The notes under the pieces are model-generated. The model did no database searches and had not been told where the DNA came from. It saw only the letters and a program-made list of their open reading frames with translations. This document shows positions 42,453-50,382 of a stretch of 64,000 bases of DNA, in pieces. A program made the position numbers and the translations under genes. Position 1 is the first letter of the stretch; each line of letters opens with the position of its first letter. Origin of the DNA: DATMER01 sp035536935 (GTDB taxonomy: Bacteria; Acidobacteriota; Thermoanaerobaculia; Multivoradales; UBA5704); NCBI GenBank assembly GCA_035536935.1, contig DATLNC010000058.1:1-64000 (forward strand). The letters run 5' to 3'.

Positions 42453-43138
42453 GCCTGATCGACGAGGCGCTGAGGCGCGCGCGCCAGCAAGCCGCCCACC
42501 AGGATGCGGCGAAACGGGGCGAGGCCTACCGCCACGTGCCGGTGCTCCCGCCCATGGCATCGAAGAGGCGCTCCGGGCTCAGTCCGGCTCTGGTCGGCGC
42601 GCTCGTGGCCCTATGCGTGGCCGCCGGAGTCGGGGTCGGCATGTATCTGGGACGCGGAAGCTCGCCGGAGCCCCAGCCCCGGATCGCCGAAGCTCCTTCC
42701 ACCCCGCCGGCTTCCACCCCCGAGCCCCAGCGGCCGATCACGGTGCAGGAAGAGATACCGGAGGAGACGCCGGCTCCCGAGCCCGAGCCGGCGCCTGCAG
42801 TCGCGGCTCCGACTCCCGCCCCGCCGGCTCCGGAGCCCGAGCCGTCCCCGGAGCCTGTCGCACAGGAGCCACTTCCGACTCCGGTCCCCACACCGGAGGA
42901 GCCGGCACCGACCCCGACGCCCGAGATCCGGACCTACGTCCGCGAGATCCCCCTCCCCGAGGGCGGATCGCTGCGCCTGAACGGCATTGCCTTCTCGGCG
43001 TCCCAGCCCGTGGCATTGATCAACGACAAGGTCCTGGCCAAGGGCGAGAGCTATCAGGGCTTTCTGGTGACCGACATCCAGTCGAATCTGGTCGAGCTGC
43101 GGAACAACGGGACGATCGTCCGGGTGACGTTGAAATGA
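42449..43138 (+). CDS. GspB-like type II secretion assembly protein
   Basis: 229 aa. N-terminal SLIDEALRRARQQAA, one membrane helix (ALVGALVALCVAAGVGVGMYLG), a 100-residue Pro/Glu-rich spacer and the C-terminal GspB domain (LRLNGIAFSASQPVALINDKVLAKGESYQGFLVTDIQSNLVELR). TTG start overlapping the ExeA stop. With ExeA it would form the GspAB pair. The other secretion genes are elsewhere. Confidence 0.85.
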   Translation: MSLIDEALRRARQQAAHQDAAKRGEAYRHVPVLPPMASKRRSGLSPALVGALVALCVAAGVGVGMYLGRGSSPEPQPRIAEAPSTPPASTPEPQRPITVQEEIPEETPAPEPEPAPAVAAPTPAPPAPEPEPSPEPVAQEPLPTPVPTPEEPAPTPTPEIRTYVREIPLPEGGSLRLNGIAFSASQPVALINDKVLAKGESYQGFLVTDIQSNLVELRNNGTIVRVTLK

Positions 43139-43776
43139 CTTTCGAGGTGAGGCACGCGCTGCCCGGCTGGGAGCTGCTGTGGCTCAAGCTGCGGCTCCGT
43201 CCGGGGCAGGACGAGGCGCTCGCCGGTCTGCGCGAGGAGGTGGCCGCGGTCGCCCGGGCCAACTTCGAGGGAGACAGTCTCTCCTCCGATCCCGTCGTGG
43301 CCGGAGTGCGCGCCCTGTTCCGGGCCGCCGGCTGCGATCCGACCCGCTACCGGCCGTCCTCCGAGGCCCTTCTGAGGAGGCTGCTCAAGGGGGAAGAGCT
43401 GCCGGTGATCCACCCCTTCGTGGACCTCAACAACTGCCTCTCGGTGGAGCTGGCCGTACCCTGCTGCGCCTCGGCCGACGGGACCTTTACGCCGCCGGTC
43501 ACCCTTCGGGCGGGCCGGCCGGGAGAGACGGTCCAGTCGCTGCGAGGCCCCTTCAACCTGGAAGGCAAGCCGCTGCTGGAAGATTCGCAAGGCGCCTTCA
43601 GCACGCCGATCACGGACAGCGAGAGGGTGCGGGTGCACGAGGGGACCCAGCGCGCCTGGATGGTGGTGTATCTCCCCCAGGGAAAGATGGATGCCGCCGC
43701 CGCCCGTGCGCGTCTGGACGAGCTGCTCAGGAAAGCGCCGGTCGCGGAAGTGGAAGAGGCCGGAGTGTCAGGCTAG
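43135..43776 (+). CDS. B3/4 tRNA-binding-like domain protein
   Basis: 213 aa. Resembles stand-alone B3/B4 domains related to the PheT editing module: RPSSEALLRRLLKGEELPVIHPFVDLNNCLSVELAVPCC and ERVRVHEGTQRAWMVVYLPQG. It may hydrolyse or bind mischarged aminoacyl-tRNA; evidence is the family pattern only. ATG overlaps the GspB stop (ATGA), so it is cotranscribed with ExeA-GspB although functionally unrelated. The 3' end overlaps the convergent gene by 9 bp. Confidence 0.75.
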   Translation: MTFEVRHALPGWELLWLKLRLRPGQDEALAGLREEVAAVARANFEGDSLSSDPVVAGVRALFRAAGCDPTRYRPSSEALLRRLLKGEELPVIHPFVDLNNCLSVELAVPCCASADGTFTPPVTLRAGRPGETVQSLRGPFNLEGKPLLEDSQGAFSTPITDSERVRVHEGTQRAWMVVYLPQGKMDAAAARARLDELLRKAPVAEVEEAGVSG

Positions 43777-44202
43777 CCGTTCCATCAAAGCCTTGAAGCT
43801 GGGAGCGATCTCCTCTCCAGCCTGCACTATCGGGCAATCCCGGTCGATTCGCCGGCGCTCCGTATCGAAGCACACCATGGCCCCATCCGGCCCGACTGCG
43901 AAGGGGATGAATCCACCCTCTAACGCAGCGATCTCCCCCTCCATGGGCTTCTCCATGGGATTGGCGAGCAGCCTGAACGGACCGAGGTCGACCTCCTCCT
44001 CCCATTCATAGGCGGTGACGAGCTGTTCGAAGAGGGGCGGGAAGCGTCCTGGCAGCTTGGCGTAGACGGAATCCAGGACCTCGCGGCCGGCGATCACGGC
44101 CCGTGGAGACAGGCCGAACGCGGTGGCGAAGCGCTTGAGCAGCGCGGCGTCTCCGAGCCTGCCGAACGGCACCCGGGCCGCCGCTGAGGACGAGCCAGCC
44201 AT
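43768..44202 (-). CDS. SMI1/KNR4 (SUKH-like) family protein
   Basis: 144 aa. The SUKH pattern is visible: LPGRFPPLFEQLVTAYEWEEEVDLGPFRLLANPMEKPMEGEIAALEGGFIPFAVGPDGAMVCFDTER and DCPIVQAGEEIAPSFKALMERL. SUKH proteins often provide immunity against toxins or act in regulation. No polymorphic toxin is adjacent. The start ATG 44202 is chosen because upstream codons cross the nudC gap without conserved sequence. Confidence 0.72.
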   Translation of the reverse strand: MAGSSSAAARVPFGRLGDAALLKRFATAFGLSPRAVIAGREVLDSVYAKLPGRFPPLFEQLVTAYEWEEEVDLGPFRLLANPMEKPMEGEIAALEGGFIPFAVGPDGAMVCFDTERRRIDRDCPIVQAGEEIAPSFKALMERLA

Positions 44203-44258
44203 GATCTTTTCCGTGTCTGATCCAAAATCGCTGAGGGCATTTTGCCAGAGTCGGGCCG

Positions 44259-45074
44259 TCAGCGCCAGACGGCTTCGCGGCCGGTGCCGGCCCGGCCGTG
44301 GCGGGAAAGATAGTCGTCGATCAGCGCGCGGGCGATGCTCAGCCGGGGCGGGATGAGGGGCAGGTCGTCGAGGGTGAACCAGCGGGCGTCCTCGATCTCG
44401 GTGGGATCGATGCGCACCTCGCCGCCGGCGTAGCGGGCCGTGAAGCCGATCATGAGGGAATTGGGGAAGGGCCACGGCTGGCTGCCGAAGTAGAGGATGT
44501 CGCGGAGCTCGACCCCGACCTCCTCGCGGACCTCGCGCGCGACCGCCTCCTCGAGCGACTCCCCGGGCTCCACGAAACCGGCGATGGTGCTGTAGACGCC
44601 GGGCACGAAGTGAGGGGACCGGGCGAGGAGGACATTGCCATCGTCGTCCTCCACGAGCGTGATCACGGCAGGGGAGAGCCGGGGGAAGTGCTGGAGCCCG
44701 CAGCTCGGGCACGTGCGCGATCGTTCGGAGGGCTGGGCGGTGGTGGGAGTGCCGCACCTTCCGCAGAACCGGTGGTTGCGGTCCCACTCCACGATCTGGA
44801 CCGCCCGACCCGCGAGCTTCCAGGCCTCCTCGTCGAGGCGCCCCCACAGCTTGCGCAGCCCGAGGACCTCCATCCCTTCCGGAAGCGGCGCCTCCGGATC
44901 AAGCCCCACGGCATAGGCCGCGCTCCCGCGCAGCTCGCCCACGAGATGCGGCTCCTCCACGGAAAGCCCGAGCGCCGCCCACTCTTCCGCGCTCGGCAGC
45001 GCCGCCGTCCTCTCCTCGACACGGACGAGCAACTCCTGCCCGCGGAACGCGAACCACGTCGTCTCCATCTTCAT
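44259..45074 (-). CDS. nudC: NADH pyrophosphatase / RNA deNADding enzyme NudC
   Basis: 271 aa. Zinc ribbon CGRCGTPTT...CPSCGLQHFPRLSPAVI, Nudix box GFVEPGESLEEAVAREVREEVGVE (G-x5-E-x7-REVxEE-x-G), and the NudC-specific SQPWPFPNSLMIGF. It cleaves NAD(H) and removes NAD caps from RNA. The phased TATATA array begins about 10 bp upstream of its start, so that array occupies its whole promoter region. Confidence 0.95.
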   Translation of the reverse strand: MKMETTWFAFRGQELLVRVEERTAALPSAEEWAALGLSVEEPHLVGELRGSAAYAVGLDPEAPLPEGMEVLGLRKLWGRLDEEAWKLAGRAVQIVEWDRNHRFCGRCGTPTTAQPSERSRTCPSCGLQHFPRLSPAVITLVEDDDGNVLLARSPHFVPGVYSTIAGFVEPGESLEEAVAREVREEVGVELRDILYFGSQPWPFPNSLMIGFTARYAGGEVRIDPTEIEDARWFTLDDLPLIPPRLSIARALIDDYLSRHGRAGTGREAVWR

Positions 45075-45083
45075 GGAAGGACT

Positions 45084-45386
45084 CTATCGCCTAAGAGCCT
45101 TGCGCCGGAACGCGTCAGCCTCTCGCCGATAGCTTGAGCTGTGCCGCCTCTATATATAGGCGTAACAGCCCTATATAGAGGAAAGACGCCGATAAGTTTG
45201 GGGAAGCCGTCTTATATAAACCGGAGACGCCGACATATAGCCGGAAGCCATCGTTATATAGAGGCGGGGCCTTTTTATATAGAGGAGGGTCGCGGATAGG
45301 TTCCGGGAGGTGCCGCTATATAAAACCGTGAGGACACTATATAGAGCAGAGACGCCAAAACGTTCGGGGGAGACGCCGTTCGGTAA
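45084..45386. repeat. Phased TATATA array, ~20.7-bp period (middle array)
   Basis: TATATA (or CATATA) at 45151, 45172, 45213, 45234, 45255, 45276, 45317 and 45338, with degenerate GATAAG/GATAGG cores at 45191 and 45295 filling the gaps: a constant step of 20-21 bp. Between cores, GAGACGCC-like blocks recur in the same phase (45183, 45225, 45348, 45370). Weaker members extend to GATAGC at 45128 and perhaps 45084. The segment around 45295 (GATAGGTT-N7-GTGCCGC) resembles units of the right array. It abuts the nudC start codon. No coiled-coil/winged-helix gene is next to it. Confidence 0.9.
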
Positions 45387-45463
45387 GGGGAGCCCGCGTC
45401 GAGGTCAAGCGAGACACCGGCCTCAGCTTGGAACAGCGCTTAGGCAGGGATCTCGATGGCCAC

Positions 45464-45664
45464 TTAGTTTCGGTCCTGACCGAAACCAGTCTCTCGCAAG
45501 ATCTCCTCGGCGCGCTCGGCGGTATCGGTGTGGCCGCTGTCAAAGGCGCCGGCTCCCGGTGGGAGGTCCGGTTGAGGCATCCTGGACAGGTACTTGCGGA
45601 GATCTTCTCGCAGGCGCTCCTCGGACTTCTCGCTGCTTACCGCACGGGCATTGGCACGTCTCAT
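45464..45664 (-). CDS. Orphan antitoxin-like protein
   Basis: 66 aa. The C-terminal half AFDSGHTDTAERAEEILRETGFG has the look of VapB-type antitoxin tails that bind PIN toxins. The N-terminal half (MRRANARAVSSEKSEERLREDL) is basic and helical. Downstream on the minus strand, where a toxin would be expected, no frame continues beyond a few codons and the TATATA array begins within about 80 bp. So an orphan or decayed module. Confidence 0.55.
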   Translation of the reverse strand: MRRANARAVSSEKSEERLREDLRKYLSRMPQPDLPPGAGAFDSGHTDTAERAEEILRETGFGQDRN

Positions 45665-45722
45665 GATGCAAGAGTAGCGTACAAGGGAGTCATCCGCAAG
45701 CAGGCATCGCGCCGGAGCGGAA

Positions 45723-46139
45723 CTACAGACCCAGCAGGTACTCCGCGAAAACCTCGTTGAACAGCGCCCCGGGGCGGCGGTCGCGGAGGAGGTGGACGGC
45801 TTCCGGTCCGGGCACTCCCAGGTGGTGGAGGATCAGGCCTGCGACCAGCGCGGAACGGTTGTAGCCCATCCCGCAGTGCGAGAGGACCCTGTGGCCGGCT
45901 TCCACCATCGCGGCCCCGAGCCGGGCCACCGCCTGGAGCTTGTGCATGTCGGGCAGGTCTTCGTCGTAGATCGGATAGTAGATGTAGAGCACATGGTTCG
46001 GCATGGTCGGGATGCAGTGGTCGAGATCCCCTTCGAGATCGATCACCACCGTGATCTCGTGCTTTGCCACCGCCTCCCAGTCTTCGATCTTCGGGGAGAG
46101 GTACAGACAGCCTTTTTCGTCGAGACAGATGATGTCCAT
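45723..46139 (-). CDS. Dual-specificity/PTP-like phosphatase
   Basis: 138 aa. Active-site loop HCGMGYNRS (C-x5-R) at about residues 90-98 with upstream YYPIYDEDLPDMHKL (general-acid Asp region). No signal peptide, so cytoplasmic. Likely substrates are phosphotyrosine/serine, phosphoinositide-like or RNA 5'-phosphates; undecided. Divergent from the protease-like gene at 46218. Confidence 0.85.
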   Translation of the reverse strand: MDIICLDEKGCLYLSPKIEDWEAVAKHEITVVIDLEGDLDHCIPTMPNHVLYIYYPIYDEDLPDMHKLQAVARLGAAMVEAGHRVLSHCGMGYNRSALVAGLILHHLGVPGPEAVHLLRDRRPGALFNEVFAEYLLGL

Positions 46140-46217
46140 GGACGTCCTCCGAGAGGAGAGTCTAATCCACTCCCGCTTTGGAGTAAGCTATTCGTACAAC
46201 CACGAGGAGGGTGTGAC

Positions 46218-47300
46218 ATGCGGTTCCCGACGTACCTGAGGCTCGGCTTCGCGCTGGTCCTGCTCCCTGCCACAGCCATGGCGGGCACGGTGAGCCTTTC
46301 GAACACCAACAAGAAGGCGGAGAAGCACTGGACGGCGGAGCGGTATGCCGCGGCCCGTCCGCTGCCCATGCAGGAAGTGGATTCCGGCGTGGATCCGTTC
46401 CCCGCCGCGCAGGCAGAGGAGTCCTCCCTCGGGGGCCGGTCCGCCGCGGGCCGGGCGCCGGTTGCCGGAGTCCGCGCCGACTCGTCGAACCGGCTGTTCG
46501 AGGCCGAGATGGCCGTCAGGGTCGAAGAAGACCTCGATTCCATCGCCGCGCCGTCGTCGGGCAGCGGCGGCGGCTACTTCACCAGCTCCCGGCTCGTGCC
46601 CGGCTCGGCCGACCGCACCTATCCCTACACCACGGTGGGCAAGCTGTACTTCACCATCCCCGGCCAGGGGGACTTCTACTGCTCGGCGGCGGTGATCCGG
46701 AACCGGGTCATCGCGACCGCGGCGCAGTGCGTCCACAGCGGCACTGCGAGCCCGGGCTTCTTCACCGACTTCGAGTTCGTCCCGGCCTACCGGGACGGCG
46801 CGGCGCCCTTCGGCATCTGGGCCTGGGAGTATTTGACCGTGCCGTCGACCTGGACGAGCGGCAACGGCAAGCTCCCCCACGCCTCGGACTTCGCGTTGAT
46901 CGAGCTCGAGGACCAGCTCGTCGACGGCGCGCTCCGGACGATCGGCGACGTGGTGGGCTACCTGGGCTACGCGACCCTGCGCCTGCGCCCGAATCACGCT
47001 CATCTGCTCGCCTATTCCAGCAGCCATGACAACGGCGAGAAGATCCACCAGGTGACTGCGAAGGACCACAAGAGCGCGGCGCCGAGCAACGTCCTGTACG
47101 GCTCCGACATGCGCGGAGGCTCGGCCGGCGGACCGCTGATCCAGGATTTCGGCGACAATCCAGCGCTGGTGAAGTGGGTCGGCGCGCTCTCGACCTACAA
47201 CAACTCGTCCGCGGTGAAGACGCAGGGCGCCTCCATCCCGGACTCCCGTTTCACGAGCCTGCTCAACAACGTCTGCGCCCATCGGGCGGGGAACTGCTGA
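46218..47300 (+). CDS. Secreted trypsin-like serine protease homologue with altered catalytic His
   Basis: 360 aa. Signal peptide (residues 1-22). Trypsin/V8-like core from about residue 135: YPYTTVGKLYFTIPGQGDFYCSAAVIRNRVIATAAQCVHSG, DFALIELED, and SDMRGGSAGGPLIQDFG with the Ser nucleophile. The catalytic triad His, normally TAAHC, is Gln here (TAAQC), while Asp and Ser are kept. It may be inactive, or a neighbouring His (three residues on) may substitute. RBS GAGGAGG upstream of ATG 46218. Confidence 0.82.
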   Translation: MRFPTYLRLGFALVLLPATAMAGTVSLSNTNKKAEKHWTAERYAAARPLPMQEVDSGVDPFPAAQAEESSLGGRSAAGRAPVAGVRADSSNRLFEAEMAVRVEEDLDSIAAPSSGSGGGYFTSSRLVPGSADRTYPYTTVGKLYFTIPGQGDFYCSAAVIRNRVIATAAQCVHSGTASPGFFTDFEFVPAYRDGAAPFGIWAWEYLTVPSTWTSGNGKLPHASDFALIELEDQLVDGALRTIGDVVGYLGYATLRLRPNHAHLLAYSSSHDNGEKIHQVTAKDHKSAAPSNVLYGSDMRGGSAGGPLIQDFGDNPALVKWVGALSTYNNSSAVKTQGASIPDSRFTSLLNNVCAHRAGNC

Positions 47301-47307
47301 AGGGGGG

Positions 47308-48255
47308 TTACGCCACGTCCTGCTTCCGCAGATATTGATCGATCATCACCGCCGCGATGTTGCCGGTGCCCATCGCGACCGCCACCTGCTGGGTCATCGG
47401 GCGGATGTCTCCCGCGATCCAGACGCCCGGGACGTTGGTGTCCCCCCGCTGCGACTTCGGCTGCACGTGATGGCCGGTCGAGGCCATCTCGATCCCGAGC
47501 TGCTGGGCCAGGTCCGTCCGGCCCAGCGCGGGGCTCGAGACGAAGAAGGCATCGGCGCTCAGCGTGCGGCCATCCTGAAGCTCGAGGCCGGTGAGCATCT
47601 GGTTCTCTCCCTCCAACCGTCCCACCAGCCGCTGGATCTTTCCAGGGATCACCTCGATCCCCTTCTCCCTCAGCTTTTCGGCGTGGCGCTCGGGCAGGGC
47701 CGGCTCGGTGGTGGCGAGAACACGCAAGCGGTCGGTGTAGCGCGAGAGGCCCAGGGCCATTCCTGCCGCGCTGTCCGTGGAGCCCACTCCGATCACGATC
47801 GTGTCCTTGCCCCGGATCTCGGGGGCTTCGCAATCCGAGCAATAGAAAAGGTTTCCTTTGCCCGCGTAGTGAAAGCAGGGACTGTAATCGCCGTCCACGA
47901 GCGGATGGTAGCGGGCCACGCCGGTCGCGAGGAGCAGCGTGCGTCCGCGGAAGGTCGTACCCTTTTCGCTGGTGAGGAGGAAGTCCCCATCCTGCCCCTC
48001 GGCCTTCACGATGTTGGCGTGGCGGATCTCGGCGCCCATTTCCTTGGCCTGTTCCTTCAAGCTCTTCTGGATGTCGATGCCGCGCACGTGAGGCATGCCG
48101 GGAACGTTGTGGAGCTGTTCCAGGGTGAAGAAGAGCGGGCCGCTAACGCGGTCGAGGACCAGCGTCTTGCGGCCGTGCCAGGCCAGGTGGAGAGCCGCCG
48201 TGAGCCCGGCCGGCCCGCCGCCGACGATCAGGGTGTCGTAGATCGTGTCTGTCAT
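47308..48255 (-). CDS. Thioredoxin-reductase-like FAD oxidoreductase
   Basis: 315 aa. FAD-binding YDTLIVGGGPAGLTAALHLAWHGRKTLVLD, redox-like CSDC (FYCSDCEAP, residues about 144-147), NAD(P)H site VIGVGSTDSAAGMAL, and C-terminal VWIAGDIRPMTQQVAVAMGTGNIAAVMIDQ. Reaction partner may be thioredoxin or a glutaredoxin-like protein. Eleven bp downstream of the kinase gene on the same strand, suggesting one unit. Start at ATG 48255. Confidence 0.88.
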   Translation of the reverse strand: MTDTIYDTLIVGGGPAGLTAALHLAWHGRKTLVLDRVSGPLFFTLEQLHNVPGMPHVRGIDIQKSLKEQAKEMGAEIRHANIVKAEGQDGDFLLTSEKGTTFRGRTLLLATGVARYHPLVDGDYSPCFHYAGKGNLFYCSDCEAPEIRGKDTIVIGVGSTDSAAGMALGLSRYTDRLRVLATTEPALPERHAEKLREKGIEVIPGKIQRLVGRLEGENQMLTGLELQDGRTLSADAFFVSSPALGRTDLAQQLGIEMASTGHHVQPKSQRGDTNVPGVWIAGDIRPMTQQVAVAMGTGNIAAVMIDQYLRKQDVA

Positions 48256-48266
48256 TTGGGCAAAGT

Positions 48267-49109
48267 CTATCGCAGGCCGGATTGGAGCGCTTCGAGCTTC
48301 TTCAGGACGGGTTCGAAGCCGGCGAGGCGCCGGTCCCGGTCCTTGACCAGGCAGGCGGCGATCAGGGCGGACAGCCGGGGCTCGCACTCGGGGTTGAGCT
48401 CGTGGATCGGCCGCGGATCCTCTTCCAGAAGCCGGCGGGAGACCTCCGGGAAGCTGGTGCCGGCGAACGGGCGCACGCCGGTGAGCAGCTCGTAGGCCAG
48501 GACGCCGAAGGAGAAGACGTCCGCCCGGGCGTCCACCTGCTCGCCGCGGAACTGCTCGGGGGAGACGTAGCCGAGCGTGCCGATGGCCACCCCCTTGGTC
48601 GTGAGGTTGAGGTCGCGGTCGAGCAGCTTGGCGAAGCCGAAGTCCATGAGCTTGACCGAGCCGTCCGGCAGCATCCGCACGTTGCGCGGCTTGACGTCGC
48701 GGTGAAGGACGCCCTGGGAATGGGCATGGGCGAGCCCGCGGGCGATCTGCAGGAGCACCGCGGCCCGCTCGCGGAGAGTCATCGGGTCCCGCCGCTTGAT
48801 GCAGGCGCTCAGGTCTTCGCCTTCGAGCAGCTCCTGGACCAGGTAGGGGAAGCCGCCTTCGGACCCCAGCTCCAGCACCCGGGTGACGTTCGGGTGCTGG
48901 AGCGCGGCGGCGATCTGGGCTTCGAGCAGGAAGCGCCGGCGGAGCTTCGGATTGGCGCTCGTGCAGACCTTGATGGCGACGTCGGCCTGCCGCTCGGGGT
49001 CCCGTCCCCGGTAGACCACGGCTGCGCCGCCGGTGCCGATCCGCTGAATCAGCTCGTAGCGGCCGAGTCGGTCGCGGCCTTCGAGGGGGTCGGGGAGGCG
49101 TTCGCGCAA
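48267..49109 (-). CDS. Serine/threonine protein kinase
   Basis: 280 aa, a bare Hanks-type kinase domain without membrane or sensor part. GTGGAAVVYRGRD (Gly-rich loop), VAIKVCT (Lys), LHRDVKPRNV (catalytic loop), LMDFGFAKLL (DFG), GTLGYVSPEQF, and DVFSFGVLAYELLTG. TTG start at 49109. It diverges from the RiPP-type cluster. Confidence 0.92.
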   Translation of the reverse strand: MRERLPDPLEGRDRLGRYELIQRIGTGGAAVVYRGRDPERQADVAIKVCTSANPKLRRRFLLEAQIAAALQHPNVTRVLELGSEGGFPYLVQELLEGEDLSACIKRRDPMTLRERAAVLLQIARGLAHAHSQGVLHRDVKPRNVRMLPDGSVKLMDFGFAKLLDRDLNLTTKGVAIGTLGYVSPEQFRGEQVDARADVFSFGVLAYELLTGVRPFAGTSFPEVSRRLLEEDPRPIHELNPECEPRLSALIAACLVKDRDRRLAGFEPVLKKLEALQSGLR

Positions 49110-49224
49110 AGTGCGACGAGTGTAACGAATCCCCGGTTCGATTCGCCCGAAAAAGTGGGCAAGCGGACGGGCTGCCTGGTGAAGAGAGCTGATTCAACCC
49201 CCCTGTTTGCGAAAGGAGTCCCTC

Positions 49225-49419
49225 ATGGCCGAGTTGAAGAGAAAGGGAGAAGCGGGAGTGCGCGAGCTTCGCCTCGCCCTCGATTCGAGAACCGATTTCA
49301 AGGAAGTCGTAGGCATTCTGGAGCGGGTCCTGACCATCAAGGATCTGCCCGGCATCAAAGGCTGTGCCCCCTGCCTGTCCGGCCTCGAGAAGCTGGTCAT
49401 CGAAGACCTCATGTTCTGA
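49225..49419 (+). CDS. Putative RiPP precursor peptide
   Basis: 64 aa. Leader-like charged N-terminus (MAELKRKGEAGVRELRLAL) and a C-terminal part KGCAPCLSGLEKLVIEDLMF with a CxxC pair. AGGAG lies 8 nt before the ATG. No signal peptide, unlike bufferin precursors. It lies 39 bp upstream of a DUF692/MNIO enzyme gene, the place where precursors of MNIO clusters are found. Modification of the Cys residues (thiazole, oxazolone-type or other) is inferred. Confidence 0.65.
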   Translation: MAELKRKGEAGVRELRLALDSRTDFKEVVGILERVLTIKDLPGIKGCAPCLSGLEKLVIEDLMF

Positions 49420-49458
49420 GCGCAGCCCGTCCGCACGCCTCAGCCTTTGGAGGAACAA

Positions 49459-50382
49459 ATGGATCGCATCCCATCGCTCGGCATCGGCCTCGCCTACCAA
49501 CCCGCTCTGCGCCCCTACATCGAGGAGAAGCGGGATACGTTCGACTACGTCGAAATCGTCCCCGACCTGTTGTGGACTGATCTGGGAGCCGGCAAGACGC
49601 CGCGCTACGTAGACGATGAGGAGGGGCTCGCGTTCCTCCGCCGCTGGGCGGGCGGGCGCCCCGTGATCCCCCATGGAATCGGACTGTCCATCGGCACCGC
49701 CCACCGCTTCAACCGCGACCATCTGGGCCAGGTGGAGAAGTGGTTCGAACGGTTCGGATTCCCGTGGCACAGCGATCATCTCGCGTACAACCTGGCCGAG
49801 CACGGAATCGACGAAATGAACGTCGGAGTGACGATGCCGCTGCCGCGCGACGAGGAGACGCTGGAGTCGCTGGCGCCCCGGATCGCCGAGGTGCAGAGGC
49901 GGCTGCCGGTGCCGTTCCTGCTGGAGAACAACGTCTATTTCTTCGAGATGCCGGGCGAGGAGATGAGCGACGCGCAGTTCCTCAACGCCCTGTGCGCGAG
50001 GAACGGCTGCGGGCTGCTCCTCGACCTCCACAACGTCTACTGCAACAGCCGCAACCACCCACGCCGGGAAACCGATGCCTTCCGGCTCCTGGACGAGCTG
50101 GACCTGGGCCGCGTGGTTGAGATCCATGTGGCAGGCGGCATGGAGCACGAGGGCTGGTGGCTCGACGCCCACTGCGGACCGCTGCCCGATCCGGTCTGGT
50201 CGCTTCTCGAATACGCCCTGCCGCGCTGCCCGAACCTGGGCGGCGTCACCTTCGAGATGCTCGGCTCCTGGTTCGTGGAGATGGGTAGCGAGCGCTTGGA
50301 GAGGGAGCTCCTGAGATTGCGGGAGCTCTGGCACCGGTACCGTTCCGCGCCGTTGGAACTGATGGAGGAAAAAACCGCGTGA
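49459..50382 (+). CDS. MNIO (DUF692) multinuclear iron oxidase
   Basis: 307 aa. Starts MDRIPSLGIGLAYQPALRPYI, then the family's metal ligand motifs: HGIGLSIG, WHSDHLAYN, FLLENNVYFF, LLLDLHNVYCNSRN, EIHVAGGM and DAHCGPLPDPVW on a TIM-barrel. Related enzymes (MbnB, TglH, ApyH, the bufferin MNIOs) modify Cys or C-terminal residues of ribosomal peptides. ATG 49459 with GGAGG upstream. The stop overlaps the next gene. Confidence 0.9.
   Translation: MDRIPSLGIGLAYQPALRPYIEEKRDTFDYVEIVPDLLWTDLGAGKTPRYVDDEEGLAFLRRWAGGRPVIPHGIGLSIGTAHRFNRDHLGQVEKWFERFGFPWHSDHLAYNLAEHGIDEMNVGVTMPLPRDEETLESLAPRIAEVQRRLPVPFLLENNVYFFEMPGEEMSDAQFLNALCARNGCGLLLDLHNVYCNSRNHPRRETDAFRLLDELDLGRVVEIHVAGGMEHEGWWLDAHCGPLPDPVWSLLEYALPRCPNLGGVTFEMLGSWFVEMGSERLERELLRLRELWHRYRSAPLELMEEKTA

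Noticed and set aside
45084..45386. CRISPR array or simple AT microsatellite
   Set aside because: No repeat longer than about 10 bp is conserved and the cores stand at a fixed 20-21 bp distance in GC-rich sequence, which neither explanation gives.
45337..45543. Toxin gene downstream of the orphan antitoxin on the minus strand
   Set aside because: No PIN- or RelE-like motifs are present, and the frame overlaps the phased array.
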